64,000 nt of DNA from Chromatiaceae bacterium. GTDB taxonomy: Bacteria; Pseudomonadota; Gammaproteobacteria; Chromatiales; Chromatiaceae. Position 1 is the first letter of the stretch. Each line of letters opens with the position of its first letter. The stretch is taken from NCBI GenBank assembly GCA_016714645.1, contig JADKCI010000001.1, positions 682,001 through 746,000 on the forward strand, in the 5' to 3' direction. The position numbers and the translations under genes were made by a program. The notes under the pieces are model-generated. The model did not search any database, was not told the DNA's origin, and saw nothing but the letters and a program-made list of their open reading frames with translations. Positions 22,561-31,414 of the stretch are shown one piece after another.

Positions 22561-24712
22561 CCTCCATTTCCTACGCCCCCTCTGGTTTCTGGCCCTCTTG
22601 CCCCTGCCTTGGCTGCTATGGCGGCTGGCTCGCGCCAACCCCGGGGCCGAGGCCTGGCGCGGTCTGGTGGACGCCCACCTCCTGGCTCACCTGCTGGTGG
22701 AGGAGGGCGCCCGCGTGCGCCGTCTACCCCGGGTGTTGCTGACGCTGGGCTGGCTGCTGGGGGTGATGGCCCTGGCGGGTCCCGTCTGGGACCGGCTGCC
22801 CGAGCCCCTCTACCAGGCGCAGGCCCAGCGCGTCATCGTCCTCGACCTCTCGCCCGACATGGATGCCCAGGACCTGACCCCCTCGCGCCTGACGCGTGCC
22901 CGCTTCGAGATCCTGGACCTGCTCGCCGCGGCCGCCGAGGGCGAGACGGCCCTGCTGGCCTATGGGGCCGAGCCCTTCGTGGTCTCGCCCCTCACCCAGG
23001 ATGCCGCCACCATCGCGGCCCAGGTCCCGGACCTGGAGACGGCCCTCCTGCCGGTGCGGGGTCCCAAGCGCACCGACCTGGCCCTGGAGGCGGCCGGCGA
23101 AATGCTCAAGCGCTCCGGCAGCCCCGAGGGGGACATCATCCTGGTGACGGCCGACCCCGAACGCCCGGAGGCGGTCCGGTCCCAGGTGGCCAGGCTGCGT
23201 GACCAGGGCTATCGCACCTCGGTCCTGGGCCTGGGGACCGAGAAGGGGGCCCCGGTGCCCCGGGCGGAGGGCGGATTTCAGGCCGATGCCCAAGGTGGCA
23301 TCCGGCTGTCGCGGTTGCAGCCCGACCTGTTAGCGGAAATCGCTGCCGCGGGTGGCGGGCGCTATGTCCCCCTCGCCGCCGACGAAAGTGACACCCGCGC
23401 CCTGCTGCCGGAGGCCCGGCTTGATGTCACCGGTCGGGAGTTAGCGGCGGAGGCCCGTAAGGATATCCAGGCGGATCAGTGGCGCGAGGAGGGGCCCTGG
23501 CTCCTGCTGGCCCTGCTGCCCCTGGCGGCCCTGGCCTTTCGCCGTGGCTGGCTGAGCCCCCTGGTCCTGCTGGTCTTCTTCCTGCCGCCCCCCCCGGCGG
23601 AGGCCCTGGGCTGGGCGGATCTCTGGTGGCGCGCCGACCAGCAGGGCGCCCAGGCCCTGGCCGCCGGCGATCCCCATCAGGCCGCCGAACGCTTCAGTCG
23701 CCCGGACTGGCGCGCCGCGGCTCAGTACGAGTCGGGCGAGTACGACCAGACCCTGGAGACCCTGAAAGACCAGACGGGTGCCGAGGCCGCCTACAACCGC
23801 GGCAACGCTCTGGCCCGCGCCGGCAAGCTGGAAGAGGCTATCACGGAGTATGACCGGGCCCTGGTGGAGGCCCCGGGTCATGCCGATGCCCAGTACAACC
23901 GGGAACTGCTGCAGCGGCTGTGGGACCAGCAACCACCACCGCCGTCATCAGAGTCCGAGTCCAAGGAAGGCGATCAAGCCCAGGACGGGCAGGCGGGTGG
24001 CAATAGTCAGAATCAGGAGGGCAAGCAGGGTCAAAAGGGCCAGCAAGACCAGCAAGGTGATTCGGGCGGCCAGGACTCGCAAGATCAGCAAGATCCTCAA
24101 GGCCAGCAAGGCCCCGGAGATCCGCAAGATCAAAAAGGCCAGCCAGAGGGTCAGGCGGGGGGGCAAGACAGCCGCGGTCAAGGCCAGGATGCTCAGGGCG
24201 GTCAGCCCCAAGCCCAGGATCCTGCCAGCGCCAAGGGTCAGGCGGTAGCGGACCAGCGACAGGAGGGGGCGCCATCCGGGCCAGGGGACCCGCAAGAGTC
24301 TGAAGCTAGCCAAGAGGCACTGCAAGCGGGTCAGTCCGCCCAACCGAAGTCACCGGACGGCGACAAGCCAGGGGAGGGCGCGGCGGATGTCTCGCCGGAA
24401 GAAGCCAGCCCGGAGCCTCGCGGCCAGGATGATGCCCAGGCGTCCGCCGCGCCGAGTAACAAGGACGGCCCTCTGGGCCAGCAGCCGGATCAGGCCCGGC
24501 CGGGCGCCGAGCCCGGCAAGCATGACCTGCTCGGCGGCCAGGAGCCCGGACCCCCCCCTGGTGGCAAGCCCAATCCCCAGGCCCAGGCACCCGCGAGCGA
24601 GGGCGAACAGGCCATGGAGCATCAATTGCGCCGCGTCCTGGACGATCCGGGTGGCCTGCTGCGGCAGCGCTTTATGCTCCAGCATCTGCGTCGCCAGGGC
24701 CAGTTACCATGA
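22550..24712 (+). CDS. BatB/BatC-like fusion: VWA, TPR and Gln-rich tail
   Basis: 720 aa. Two N-terminal membrane segments, then a VWA domain whose metal site is degenerate: DLSPDM near residue 98 replaces the usual DLSxSM, so the second Ser is Asp. After further membrane segments (about 310-350) come TPR helices (AAYNRGNALARAGKLEEAI near 413). The last 250 residues are low-complexity, rich in Gln, Gly, Asp and Pro, ending in a short charged helix (EGEQAMEHQLRRVLDD). It resembles BatB fused to BatC. It overlaps batA by 11 nt. Confidence 0.87.
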   Translation: MPFDLHFLRPLWFLALLPLPWLLWRLARANPGAEAWRGLVDAHLLAHLLVEEGARVRRLPRVLLTLGWLLGVMALAGPVWDRLPEPLYQAQAQRVIVLDLSPDMDAQDLTPSRLTRARFEILDLLAAAAEGETALLAYGAEPFVVSPLTQDAATIAAQVPDLETALLPVRGPKRTDLALEAAGEMLKRSGSPEGDIILVTADPERPEAVRSQVARLRDQGYRTSVLGLGTEKGAPVPRAEGGFQADAQGGIRLSRLQPDLLAEIAAAGGGRYVPLAADESDTRALLPEARLDVTGRELAAEARKDIQADQWREEGPWLLLALLPLAALAFRRGWLSPLVLLVFFLPPPPAEALGWADLWWRADQQGAQALAAGDPHQAAERFSRPDWRAAAQYESGEYDQTLETLKDQTGAEAAYNRGNALARAGKLEEAITEYDRALVEAPGHADAQYNRELLQRLWDQQPPPPSSESESKEGDQAQDGQAGGNSQNQEGKQGQKGQQDQQGDSGGQDSQDQQDPQGQQGPGDPQDQKGQPEGQAGGQDSRGQGQDAQGGQPQAQDPASAKGQAVADQRQEGAPSGPGDPQESEASQEALQAGQSAQPKSPDGDKPGEGAADVSPEEASPEPRGQDDAQASAAPSNKDGPLGQQPDQARPGAEPGKHDLLGGQEPGPPPGGKPNPQAQAPASEGEQAMEHQLRRVLDDPGGLLRQRFMLQHLRRQGQLP

Positions 24713-24798
24713 TGATGTCGAGCCGATGCTCAAGTTCTAGCCCCAGTTATACCCAGTGCTGGTTACTCCCCGGCATGCCGCGGGAGGCCGGGTGGGGG

Positions 24799-24870
24799 CT
24801 GGCGGGGGCGTCGACAGCAGGGATGCTGTCGTCAAGCCTACAGGTATGTATTCACGGCGTCCCCCGCCAG
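24799..24870. repeat. REP-like nested hairpin element
   Basis: Outer arms CTGGCGGGGG (24799-24808) and CCCCCGCCAG (24861-24870) enclose an inner perfect hairpin GACAGCA/TGCTGTC (24813-24830), followed by GTCAAGCCTACAGG and TATTCACGGCGTC. The nested layout is typical of intergenic REP-type palindromes that recur in gammaproteobacterial genomes. It sits between batB and batD and probably explains the unusual 240-nt gap. Only one copy is seen in this window. Confidence 0.6.
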
Positions 24871-24955
24871 ACACCACCCGGCCCGGGCAACTGAAAACCC
24901 GGGTGTGTTAGGTTATAACCCCGCTTGCACCCAAGCGCTCCAAGAGGTCGCGAAC

Positions 24956-27049
24956 GTGAATCCGCAACCAACGCCTTATCACCGCGGCCATCCCGTGGTC
25001 GCCCGTCTCGGATGTGAGAGAGCTGGAGGCCATGCAGCCCCCGCTTGCCTAAGCCGGTATAACCTGCTTGCACTGGGGTGCGGCATCTTCCTGTTCCTCT
25101 GGACCTGGGCTGGTCAGGCTGCCGCCGCTGGGCTCGAGGCCAGTGTGGATCGTACTCGCCTGGTCGAGGGTGAATCCCTGCTCCTGACCCTCTCGGGTGC
25201 GGGCGATGTCTGGGGCACCCCGGATACCGGGCCTCTCACCCGTGATTTCGCGGTCCAGAATCAGGGCCAGGGCACTAGCACGGTCATGACCAACGGCCGG
25301 GTCACCACCACCCGGGAGTGGCGCCTGCTGCTGTCCCCTAAAGCCGTCGGCCGGCTGACCATCCCGGCCCTCAAACTGGGCGATCTGGAGAGCGTACCCA
25401 TCCCCGTCGAGGTGCTGCCCGCATCCCAGGCCGCCCAGGTTGGCGAGGCGCCGGCCGCGCGGCTGGAGGCCGAGCTGGATCGCGATAGCGTCTATGTGCA
25501 AGGCCAGGCGGTCTATAGTCTGCGCGTCCTGCTGCGGCCCCAGGTTCAGAATGCGAGCCTGGAGGACCCCAAGGCCGAGGGTGTCCAATTCGAACGGCTG
25601 GGCGAGGACCGCGTCTCCGAAACCCAGCGTGACGGCCAGCGCTATCACGTCATTGAACGGCGCTATGCCCTCTTGCCGCAGCATAGTGGCGCGATCGAGA
25701 TCCAGGCCCCGGTCCTGTCCGCCGCCGTGCCCGAGACCCGTCAGCGGGGGGGGCGGTCGGGTGGCTCGCCCGCGGGTTCACCTTTCGGACCTGGCGAAAG
25801 CCCCTTCGAGCGCTTTTTCGGCCGGGATCCCTTCGCGGACATGAATGGCCTGATTCCGCGCGCCCGACCCATTCAGGTGCGCGGTCCGACCCTGAGCCTG
25901 GACGTCAAGCCCCAGCCGGGCGGCGCCCCCTCGCCCTGGTTGCCCGCCGAGGATCTGCATCTGGCGGAGACCTGGACCCCGGACCCCTCCCAGGCCCGGG
26001 TCGGGGAACCCCTGACCCGCACGATAGCCATCACCGCCCAGGGCCTGAGCGCCACCCAACTCCCTGATCTGACCAGCGTCGTCCCGGAGGGGGTCAAGCT
26101 TTATCCCGATAAACCCAGAACCGAGACGCGTGCCGAGGGCGATACCCTGGTGGCGGTGAAGGAAATCAGGCAGGCCCTGGTGCCGGCGGTGGCGGGCAAG
26201 CTGATGCTGCCCGAGGTCCGGCTGGCCTGGTGGGATACGCGCAAAAATCAGGAGAAGGTGGCGGTGCTGCCGGAACGGATCCTGGAGGTTCAGGCCGCCA
26301 CTGGTCCTGTTGGGGATCGGCCCAAGGGAGAAGGCCCCGCGCTAGTCGCCCCAGCCTCGGTGCCTGGCAAGGCCCCGGTCTCCGGGTCAGCCAGCCCAGC
26401 CGCGCCTACCGCGGCAAGGTCGGCGGAGGTCGAGCCCCTGCCCGCCGCCGGGCAGGCCGTGACGGCTGGGTCCCTGCCCGCCGGTTACTGGCCTTGGCTG
26501 GCCCTCGGGTTGGGTCTGGCATGGCTGCTGACCCTCCTCTTATGGTGGCGTGAGCGCCGTCGCCTTTCCGGTCCACGCCCTTTCCCGGAACTGGCGGAGG
26601 GGCGGTCAAGCGTCACTCTTGCCGCGGCCCTGGAGTCGGTCCGCGAGGCCTGCGACTCGGGCGATCCCCGGGCCGCCCGTACGGCCCTGCTGGCCTGGGG
26701 CCAGGCCTGCTGGCCCCATGACCCCCCGAAGCGGATCGAGATCCTCGCGGATCGGCTGGCGACTTGCTGCGAAGGTGGGGCGGGCGTGGGCGATGCCGCC
26801 AGCAGTCTCCGGCTGCTGGACCAAAGTCTCTATGCGCCCGGGGTCATGAGTTGGGATGGTCCCACCGCCTGGCGCTATCTCCAGCCGGTGCTGGGCGCGG
26901 TGGCGAAGGCGGTGCGGTCGGTAAGGGCGGCTGCGGACTCCTTGCCCGGCCTCTATACCAAATACCAAGAAGAGCTGAGCAGGGACGATCGACCCGGATC
27001 GGCACAGGATCGAGATGGGCGGCGAGGGCAAGGTAGGGGGAATTCCTGA
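24956..27049 (+). CDS. batD: BatD-like oxygen-tolerance protein
   Basis: About 697 aa from a GTG preceded by AAGAGG. A hydrophobic export signal (LLALGCGIFLFLWTWAGQAAAAG) is followed by Ig-like beta domains with BatD features (VDRTRLVEGESLLLTL, SPKAVGRLTIPALKLG). A Gly/Ser-rich loop lies near residue 265, and a C-terminal TM helix (WLALGLGLAWLLTLLLWW) near residue 512. A cytoplasmic helical tail follows. It closes the MoxR/Bat operon. The start is uncertain because no ATG lies near the signal sequence; GTG codons at 24905 and 24993 are alternatives. Confidence 0.82.
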   Translation: MNPQPTPYHRGHPVVARLGCERAGGHAAPACLSRYNLLALGCGIFLFLWTWAGQAAAAGLEASVDRTRLVEGESLLLTLSGAGDVWGTPDTGPLTRDFAVQNQGQGTSTVMTNGRVTTTREWRLLLSPKAVGRLTIPALKLGDLESVPIPVEVLPASQAAQVGEAPAARLEAELDRDSVYVQGQAVYSLRVLLRPQVQNASLEDPKAEGVQFERLGEDRVSETQRDGQRYHVIERRYALLPQHSGAIEIQAPVLSAAVPETRQRGGRSGGSPAGSPFGPGESPFERFFGRDPFADMNGLIPRARPIQVRGPTLSLDVKPQPGGAPSPWLPAEDLHLAETWTPDPSQARVGEPLTRTIAITAQGLSATQLPDLTSVVPEGVKLYPDKPRTETRAEGDTLVAVKEIRQALVPAVAGKLMLPEVRLAWWDTRKNQEKVAVLPERILEVQAATGPVGDRPKGEGPALVAPASVPGKAPVSGSASPAAPTAARSAEVEPLPAAGQAVTAGSLPAGYWPWLALGLGLAWLLTLLLWWRERRRLSGPRPFPELAEGRSSVTLAAALESVREACDSGDPRAARTALLAWGQACWPHDPPKRIEILADRLATCCEGGAGVGDAASSLRLLDQSLYAPGVMSWDGPTAWRYLQPVLGAVAKAVRSVRAAADSLPGLYTKYQEELSRDDRPGSAQDRDGRRGQGRGNS

Positions 27050-27128
27050 CCGAACCTCCATCCCCTGGGGCCTTGGCAGGGGGTTTCTCGCCCCGGGGAT
27101 TCTGGGTTCCGTGCTATCCTGCAATCAG

Positions 27129-27503
27129 GGAGTCGGCCGGACAGTCGCCGCTCGCCCGCCTTGGCGTGCGTGGGGAGGAAAGTCCGGGCTCCAGAGGGCA
27201 GGGTGCCAGGTAACGCCTGGGGGGCGCGAGCCCACGGCAAGTGCCACAGAAAAGATACCGCCTCAATCCGCCTCGGCGGATCGGTAAGGGTGAAATGGTG
27301 CGGTAAGAGCGCACCGCGCCGACGGCGACGCCGGTGGCAGGGTAAACCCCACCCGGAGCAAGACCAAATAGGGGGGCGAGCGGCTTCGTGCCGCAACGTG
27401 CGGCCCGTGCGTGTCCCCGGGTAGGTCGCTTGAGGCGTGCGGTGACGCACGTCCTAGACGAATGACTGTCCACGACAGAACCCGGCTTACAGGCCGACTC
27501 CCT
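27129..27503 (+). ncRNA. rnpB: RNase P RNA, bacterial class A
   Basis: The catalytic RNA that trims tRNA 5' leaders. Universally conserved segments are present in order: GGACAGTCGCCG, GAGGAAAGTCCGGGCTCC (27173 on), CAGGGTGCCAGGTAACGCCT, AGGGTGAAATGGTGCGGTAA, GAGCGCACCG, CCACCCGGAGCAAGACCAAA, and CCACGACAGAACCCGGCTTA near the 3' end. The terminal helix P1 is perfect: GGAGTCGGCC (27129) with GGCCGACTCC (27492-27501). A TATCCT -10 element at 27115 fits the start, but no good -35 is visible. Location just upstream of mraZ is common in gammaproteobacteria. Ends are accurate to a few bases. Confidence 0.96.
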
Positions 27504-27880
27504 CCTTATTTCCCGCCTTGATGTCGCGTCCCGGGGCCAGTCCCGCTGGCGGTCCCGGCCCCCCTTGGCCGGTTGCTTGCCCAGAACCCAGCAGGGTCGC
27601 CCAGGCCCTTTTCCCGCCACTCCCGGTAAGCCCGGGGACGCGCAACTCCCACCAAAAACGCCCTTTCCTCGTTATTTATGGTGAATATAACCTATATATT
27701 AATAGGTTGAATCCATAACCTTATGATTCACATTAGCCCTTTTGGGGCCAGTCCCGTGGTGAATCGCCCGGGCTCCAATCGGCATCCTATTGATAATCCG
27801 CAATTCTTGTCCCAATGGTGCCCTAAGGGTAAAGATGCGCCCTAACTTGCTGACAGGCTGAAGGAAAGATGTGAACGCGG
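27504..27880 (+). other. non-coding region between rnpB and the mra promoter
   Basis: No gene seen. The first half is GC-rich; the middle (about 27670-27730) is an AT-rich island with a compound dyad, listed separately. The end leads into the mra promoter. No clear rnpB terminator was found. Confidence 0.6.
27681..27731. promoter_or_regulatory. AT-rich compound inverted repeat upstream of the dcw cluster
   Basis: GTGAAT (27681) and ATTCAC (27726-27731) enclose the perfect hairpin AACCTAT/ATAGGTT (27689-27708, 6-nt loop). A further AACCT at 27717 could pair alternatively with AGGTT. The composition is strikingly AT-rich against its surroundings. It may be an operator, an rnpB 3' processing signal or a leftover of an element; its role is unknown. 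Confidence 0.35.
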
Positions 27881-27881
27881 C

Positions 27882-27910
27882 TTGACGAGGGGAGCGCTCT
27901 TGCCTAGTAT
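27882..27910 (+). promoter_or_regulatory. sigma-70 promoter of the mra/dcw cluster
   Basis: TTGACG (27882-27887) and TAGTAT (27905-27910) are separated by exactly 17 nt, about 60 nt upstream of mraZ. This is the best promoter in the window and corresponds in position to the known Pmra of enterobacteria. The MraZ boxes lie just downstream, over and after the expected start point. Confidence 0.8.
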
Positions 27911-27920
27911 GAAGACGAAA

Positions 27921-27945
27921 GTGGAGTGAAGTGGATTAAAAGGGA
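27921..27945 (+). promoter_or_regulatory. three MraZ boxes in tandem
   Basis: GTGGA, GTGGA and AGGGA begin at 27921, 27931 and 27941, an exact 10-bp period. MraZ is known to bind direct repeats of TGGGA-like pentamers with 5-nt spacers at the mra promoter, repressing the cluster. The placement right after the -10 supports autoregulation. The match to the enterobacterial box is approximate (GGA core). Confidence 0.7.
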
Positions 27946-27972
27946 GTAATTTCGTCACAAAGGGGGGCGGCT

Positions 27973-28428
27973 GTGTTTCGCGGGGTTTCTACCCTTAGTC
28001 TGGATCCCAAGGGCCGATTGGCCATGCCCGCCCGTTACCGGGAGCAGCTCCAGAATTGTTGCGCCTCGCATCTGGTAGTCACAATCGACCCCGATCGTTG
28101 CCTCCTGATCTACCCGGAACCCAACTGGAAGGAGATCGAGCGCAAGCTGGAGAAGCTGCCCTCCTTTAATCCCACGGCTCGGAAATTACAGCGGCTCTAT
28201 ATAGGCCATGCCCATGACGTGGATATGGATGCCCAGGGCCGGCTGCAATTGCCCACCGAATTGCGCCAGTTCGCGAATCTGGACAAGCGGGTGGCCTTGG
28301 TTGGACAGAGCAATAAGTTTGAACTGTGGGATGAGGACATCTGGGTGGCGCGCCGTGATCAATGGTTGAACGAAGAGGACCTGGCCCAACTCGAGTCCTC
28401 GCCCGAATTCGCTTCCCTTTCCATTTAA
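27973..28428 (+). CDS. mraZ: transcriptional regulator MraZ
   Basis: 151 aa, the family length, with two SpoVT/AbrB-like DNA-binding repeats: LSLDPKGRLAMPARYRE near residue 10 and VDMDAQGRLQLPTELRQ near residue 80. The start is GTG (MFRGVSTLSLD) after a GGGGGGCGG SD. It is the first gene of the dcw cluster and, by homology, represses its own promoter through the boxes upstream. It forms a ring-shaped multimer in homologues. Confidence 0.96.
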   Translation: MFRGVSTLSLDPKGRLAMPARYREQLQNCCASHLVVTIDPDRCLLIYPEPNWKEIERKLEKLPSFNPTARKLQRLYIGHAHDVDMDAQGRLQLPTELRQFANLDKRVALVGQSNKFELWDEDIWVARRDQWLNEEDLAQLESSPEFASLSI

Positions 28429-28444
28429 TCCCTTTCTAAATCTC

Positions 28445-29380
28445 ATGGGTATTCATGGGCATAGGCCTGTTTTGCTGGAGGAAAGCTTGGAGGCCCTGGC
28501 GATTCGTCCCAATGGGATCTATCTCGACGGCACTTTTGGCCGGGGCGGGCATGCGCGTGCCCTGCTGGCCCGGCTTGGGGCCACCGGACGCCTGCTCGTC
28601 CTGGATCGGGACCCGGAGGCCGTGGCCGTCGCACGCGCCCTGGCGGACCAGGACCCGCGCCTGGTGGTCGAGCAGGCCGCCTTCTCCGCGGCGGCGGCGG
28701 TCGCGCGGCGTCAGGGTTTGCTGGGCGCCATCGACGGCCTCCTGCTGGACATCGGCGTCTCCTCGCCCCAGTTGGACGAGGCCGGGCGCGGCTTCAGTTT
28801 CGCCGCCGCAGGTCCGCTGGATATGCGCATGGACAACAGCACCGGCGAGACGGCCGCCCAGTGGCTGGCGGGGGCCAAGGAGGCAGAGATCGCCCAGGTC
28901 CTCCACGAATATGGCGAAGAGCGCTTCAGCCGCCGCATCGCCGGCGCCCTGGTCGCCGCCCGGGCCGAGGCCCCCATCCTGACCACCCAGCGCCTGGCGA
29001 GCCTGGTGGCCGCGGCCGCCCCGACCCGCGAGCCGGGCAAGCACCCGGCGACCCGGACCTTCCAGGCCATCCGCATCCAGGTCAACCGCGAACTCGAGGA
29101 ACTGCGTCTCTGTCTGGCCGGGGCGCGCGACCTGCTGGCCCTGGGCGGCCGCCTGGTGGTTATCAGCTTTCATTCCCTGGAGGACCGTATCGTCAAGCGC
29201 TTCATTCGCGACGAGGCCAGGGGCCAACAGTTTCCCCGGGGCGTTCCGGTCAGGGCCCAGGAGACCACCCCGTCCTGGCTGCGCCCGATCGGCAAGGCGA
29301 TACATGCCTCCCCAGGCGAGGTCGCGACCAATCCGAGGGCGCGGAGTGCCGTGATGCGGGTCGCGGAGCGCTTGGCATGA
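28445..29380 (+). CDS. rsmH: 16S rRNA m4C1402 methyltransferase
   Basis: RsmH (MraW) N4-methylates C1402 in the ribosomal P site. 311 aa with the typical N-terminus HRPVLLEESLEALAI, AdoMet motif YLDGTFGRGGHARALL, DGLLLDIGVSSPQLDE and the C-terminal ISFHSLEDRIVKRFI. It lies 16 nt after mraZ and overlaps ftsL by ATGA. Confidence 0.96.
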   Translation: MGIHGHRPVLLEESLEALAIRPNGIYLDGTFGRGGHARALLARLGATGRLLVLDRDPEAVAVARALADQDPRLVVEQAAFSAAAAVARRQGLLGAIDGLLLDIGVSSPQLDEAGRGFSFAAAGPLDMRMDNSTGETAAQWLAGAKEAEIAQVLHEYGEERFSRRIAGALVAARAEAPILTTQRLASLVAAAAPTREPGKHPATRTFQAIRIQVNRELEELRLCLAGARDLLALGGRLVVISFHSLEDRIVKRFIRDEARGQQFPRGVPVRAQETTPSWLRPIGKAIHASPGEVATNPRARSAVMRVAERLA

Positions 29381-29667
29381 CCATACGGGATTTAATCTTT
29401 ATTGCCCTGCTCGGCATGGCCGTGGTGGCCTCCGGGGTCGGGGTCGTGTACGCCAAATATCAAACACGAATCGAATTCATTGCGTTGCAGTCGCTCACCA
29501 AGGAAGTCCAGGGGCTGGAGGAGGAGTGGGGCGTGCTGCGACTGGAGGAGGCGGCGCTAGGTACCCACCCACGGGTGGAAACGGCGGCGCGGACGCGGCT
29601 GGATATGTTTATGCCGCGGGGGGTGGATGTCAGGACCATTGGGGGATTGGGTCATGTTCGGCACTGA
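29377..29667 (+). CDS. ftsL: cell division protein FtsL
   Basis: 96 aa bitopic membrane protein: a short cytoplasmic start, one TM helix (LIFIALLGMAVVASGVGVVY), then a periplasmic coiled coil (LTKEVQGLEEEWGVLRLEEAAL) and the conserved PRVETAARTRLDMFMP region. It works with FtsB and FtsQ to activate FtsW/FtsI. The start lies in the rsmH stop (ATGA); a longer frame upstream is a shadow of rsmH. It overlaps ftsI by 14 nt. Confidence 0.92.
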   Translation: MTIRDLIFIALLGMAVVASGVGVVYAKYQTRIEFIALQSLTKEVQGLEEEWGVLRLEEAALGTHPRVETAARTRLDMFMPRGVDVRTIGGLGHVRH

Positions 29668-31414
29668 TTTGGTGAGGCGTAAACGCGACAGGAGCGGCAA
29701 GGGCCTCGCCTTCAATTTCAATAAGCGCAGCCTGGTGCTGCTGGGGTTTCTGGGCGCCTTGCTGGTGGCGGTGGTGGTAAGCGCCTTCCAGCGCCAGGTC
29801 CTGGAACGGGAATTCCTGCGGGAGGAGGGCGAGGCCCGCTATCTCCGTGACTGGGAGATCCCGGCGCGGCGCGGCATGATCCTGGACCGCAACGGCGAGC
29901 CCCTGGCGGTGAGTTCGCCCGTCGCCAGCGTCTGGACCGACCCTCGCAAACTCAAGGACTACCCCGAGGCGATGGGCGACTTGGCGGATGCCATGGGGAT
30001 CGCTAGGAAGGACCTGAAGCAGCGGGTCGCGGATCGCCAGACCAAGGGCTTCATCTACCTCAAGCGGCGCATCGACCCCGATCAGGCCCAGGATGTGGAG
30101 CGGATCAAGGCGCAGTATCAGATCCATGAACTTGGTATGGAGACCGAGTACAAGCGCTTTTATCCGGGCGGGGAGATCTTCGGCCACATCATCGGCTTTA
30201 CCGATGTGGATGATAAGGGCATCGAGGGTATGGAACTGGCCTTCAACGGCTGGCTGGGCGCCGAGCCCGGTCTGCGGCGGGTCATCAAGGATGGGCGCCA
30301 GCAACTGGTCGCGGAGGTGGAGCGGGTCCGCCCGCCGCGCCATGGCAAGGACCTGGAATTGAGCATCGACCGCCGCCTGCAATATCTCGCCTACCGGGAG
30401 TTGATGCGAACGGTCCGCGAGCACAAGGCCAAGTCCGCCTCGGCGGTGGTGTTGGATGTCCGCACCGGGGAGGTGCTGGCCATGGTCAACCAGCCGGCCT
30501 ACAACCCTAACGGCGACAAGGCCGGTGACGAGAGTAGCCGCCGCAACCGTGCCGTGACCGATGTCATGGAGCCGGGCTCCACCATCAAACCCTTTGTCGT
30601 CGCCGCCGCCCTGGAACAGGGCCTGGTGACGCCGACCACGCCCATCGATACCAGTCCCGGCTCCCTCGCGGTGGGCAGTAATACGGTCAAGGACATCCAC
30701 AACTATGGGCGCCTGGACACCACCTCCGTTATCACTAAGTCCAGCAACGTCGGTGTGGTCAAGATGGCCTTGCGCATGAAACGCGAGAGTCTCTGGACCC
30801 TCTACGACAAGGTGGGGTTCGGCCGGCCCACCGGCATTCAGTTCCCCGGCGAGGAGACCGGCCGCTTCCGCAACTACAAGCGCTGGTCCGATTTCGAGTA
30901 TGCCACCCAGGCCTTTGGCTATGGCCTCTCGGTCACCCCCCTGCAACTGGCCCGGGCCTACTCGGTGCTGGCCGCTGATGGTGTCTTGCGGCCCATGAGT
31001 CTGCTCAAGGTGGATCAGGCACCGGCGGGCGAGCAGGTGTTGAGTGTCAAGACGGCGCAACAGGTCCGCGCCATGATGGAGACGGTGGTCTCCCCGAAGG
31101 GTACCGCTAAGCAGGCCATGATTGAGGGCTATGGCGTCGCCGGTAAGACGGGCACGGCCAAGAAGTCCTCCGGCCGGCGGGGTTATGCCGCGGGGCGTTA
31201 TCAGGCCGTCTTCGCCGGCATGGCCCCGGCCAAGGATCCGCGCTTTGTCCTGGTGGTTATGGTCGATGAACCGAGCGCCGGCAAGTACTATGGCGGCCTG
31301 GTGGCGGCCCCCGCTTTCGCCCGTATCATGCAGGGCGCCCTGCGCCTCTTCAATGTGCCGCCGGACCACCCGGAGGTGAAGATGCTGATGGCCAGCACGG
31401 ATCCGGCACGATGA
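29654..31414 (+). CDS. ftsI: septal peptidoglycan transpeptidase FtsI (PBP3)
   Basis: 586 aa. A cytoplasmic tail and one TM helix (LVLLGFLGALLVAVVVSAF) precede the pedestal (RRGMILDRNGEPLAVS) and the transpeptidase domain with SxxK (STIKP, Ser near 307), SSN near 362 and KTGT near 498. It crosslinks septal peptidoglycan with FtsW. The start at 29654 (MFGTDLV) follows GGGGG; an ATG at 29627 would add nine residues. Confidence 0.95.
   Translation: MFGTDLVRRKRDRSGKGLAFNFNKRSLVLLGFLGALLVAVVVSAFQRQVLEREFLREEGEARYLRDWEIPARRGMILDRNGEPLAVSSPVASVWTDPRKLKDYPEAMGDLADAMGIARKDLKQRVADRQTKGFIYLKRRIDPDQAQDVERIKAQYQIHELGMETEYKRFYPGGEIFGHIIGFTDVDDKGIEGMELAFNGWLGAEPGLRRVIKDGRQQLVAEVERVRPPRHGKDLELSIDRRLQYLAYRELMRTVREHKAKSASAVVLDVRTGEVLAMVNQPAYNPNGDKAGDESSRRNRAVTDVMEPGSTIKPFVVAAALEQGLVTPTTPIDTSPGSLAVGSNTVKDIHNYGRLDTTSVITKSSNVGVVKMALRMKRESLWTLYDKVGFGRPTGIQFPGEETGRFRNYKRWSDFEYATQAFGYGLSVTPLQLARAYSVLAADGVLRPMSLLKVDQAPAGEQVLSVKTAQQVRAMMETVVSPKGTAKQAMIEGYGVAGKTGTAKKSSGRRGYAAGRYQAVFAGMAPAKDPRFVLVVMVDEPSAGKYYGGLVAAPAFARIMQGALRLFNVPPDHPEVKMLMASTDPAR

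Noticed and set aside
24709..24894. 61-codon ORF overlapping the batB stop
   Set aside because: It is translated REP-like palindrome sequence with no downstream coupling and no protein-like features.
27129..27503. several short ORFs on both strands across rnpB
   Set aside because: The region is fully explained by conserved RNase P RNA segments and its perfect terminal helix.
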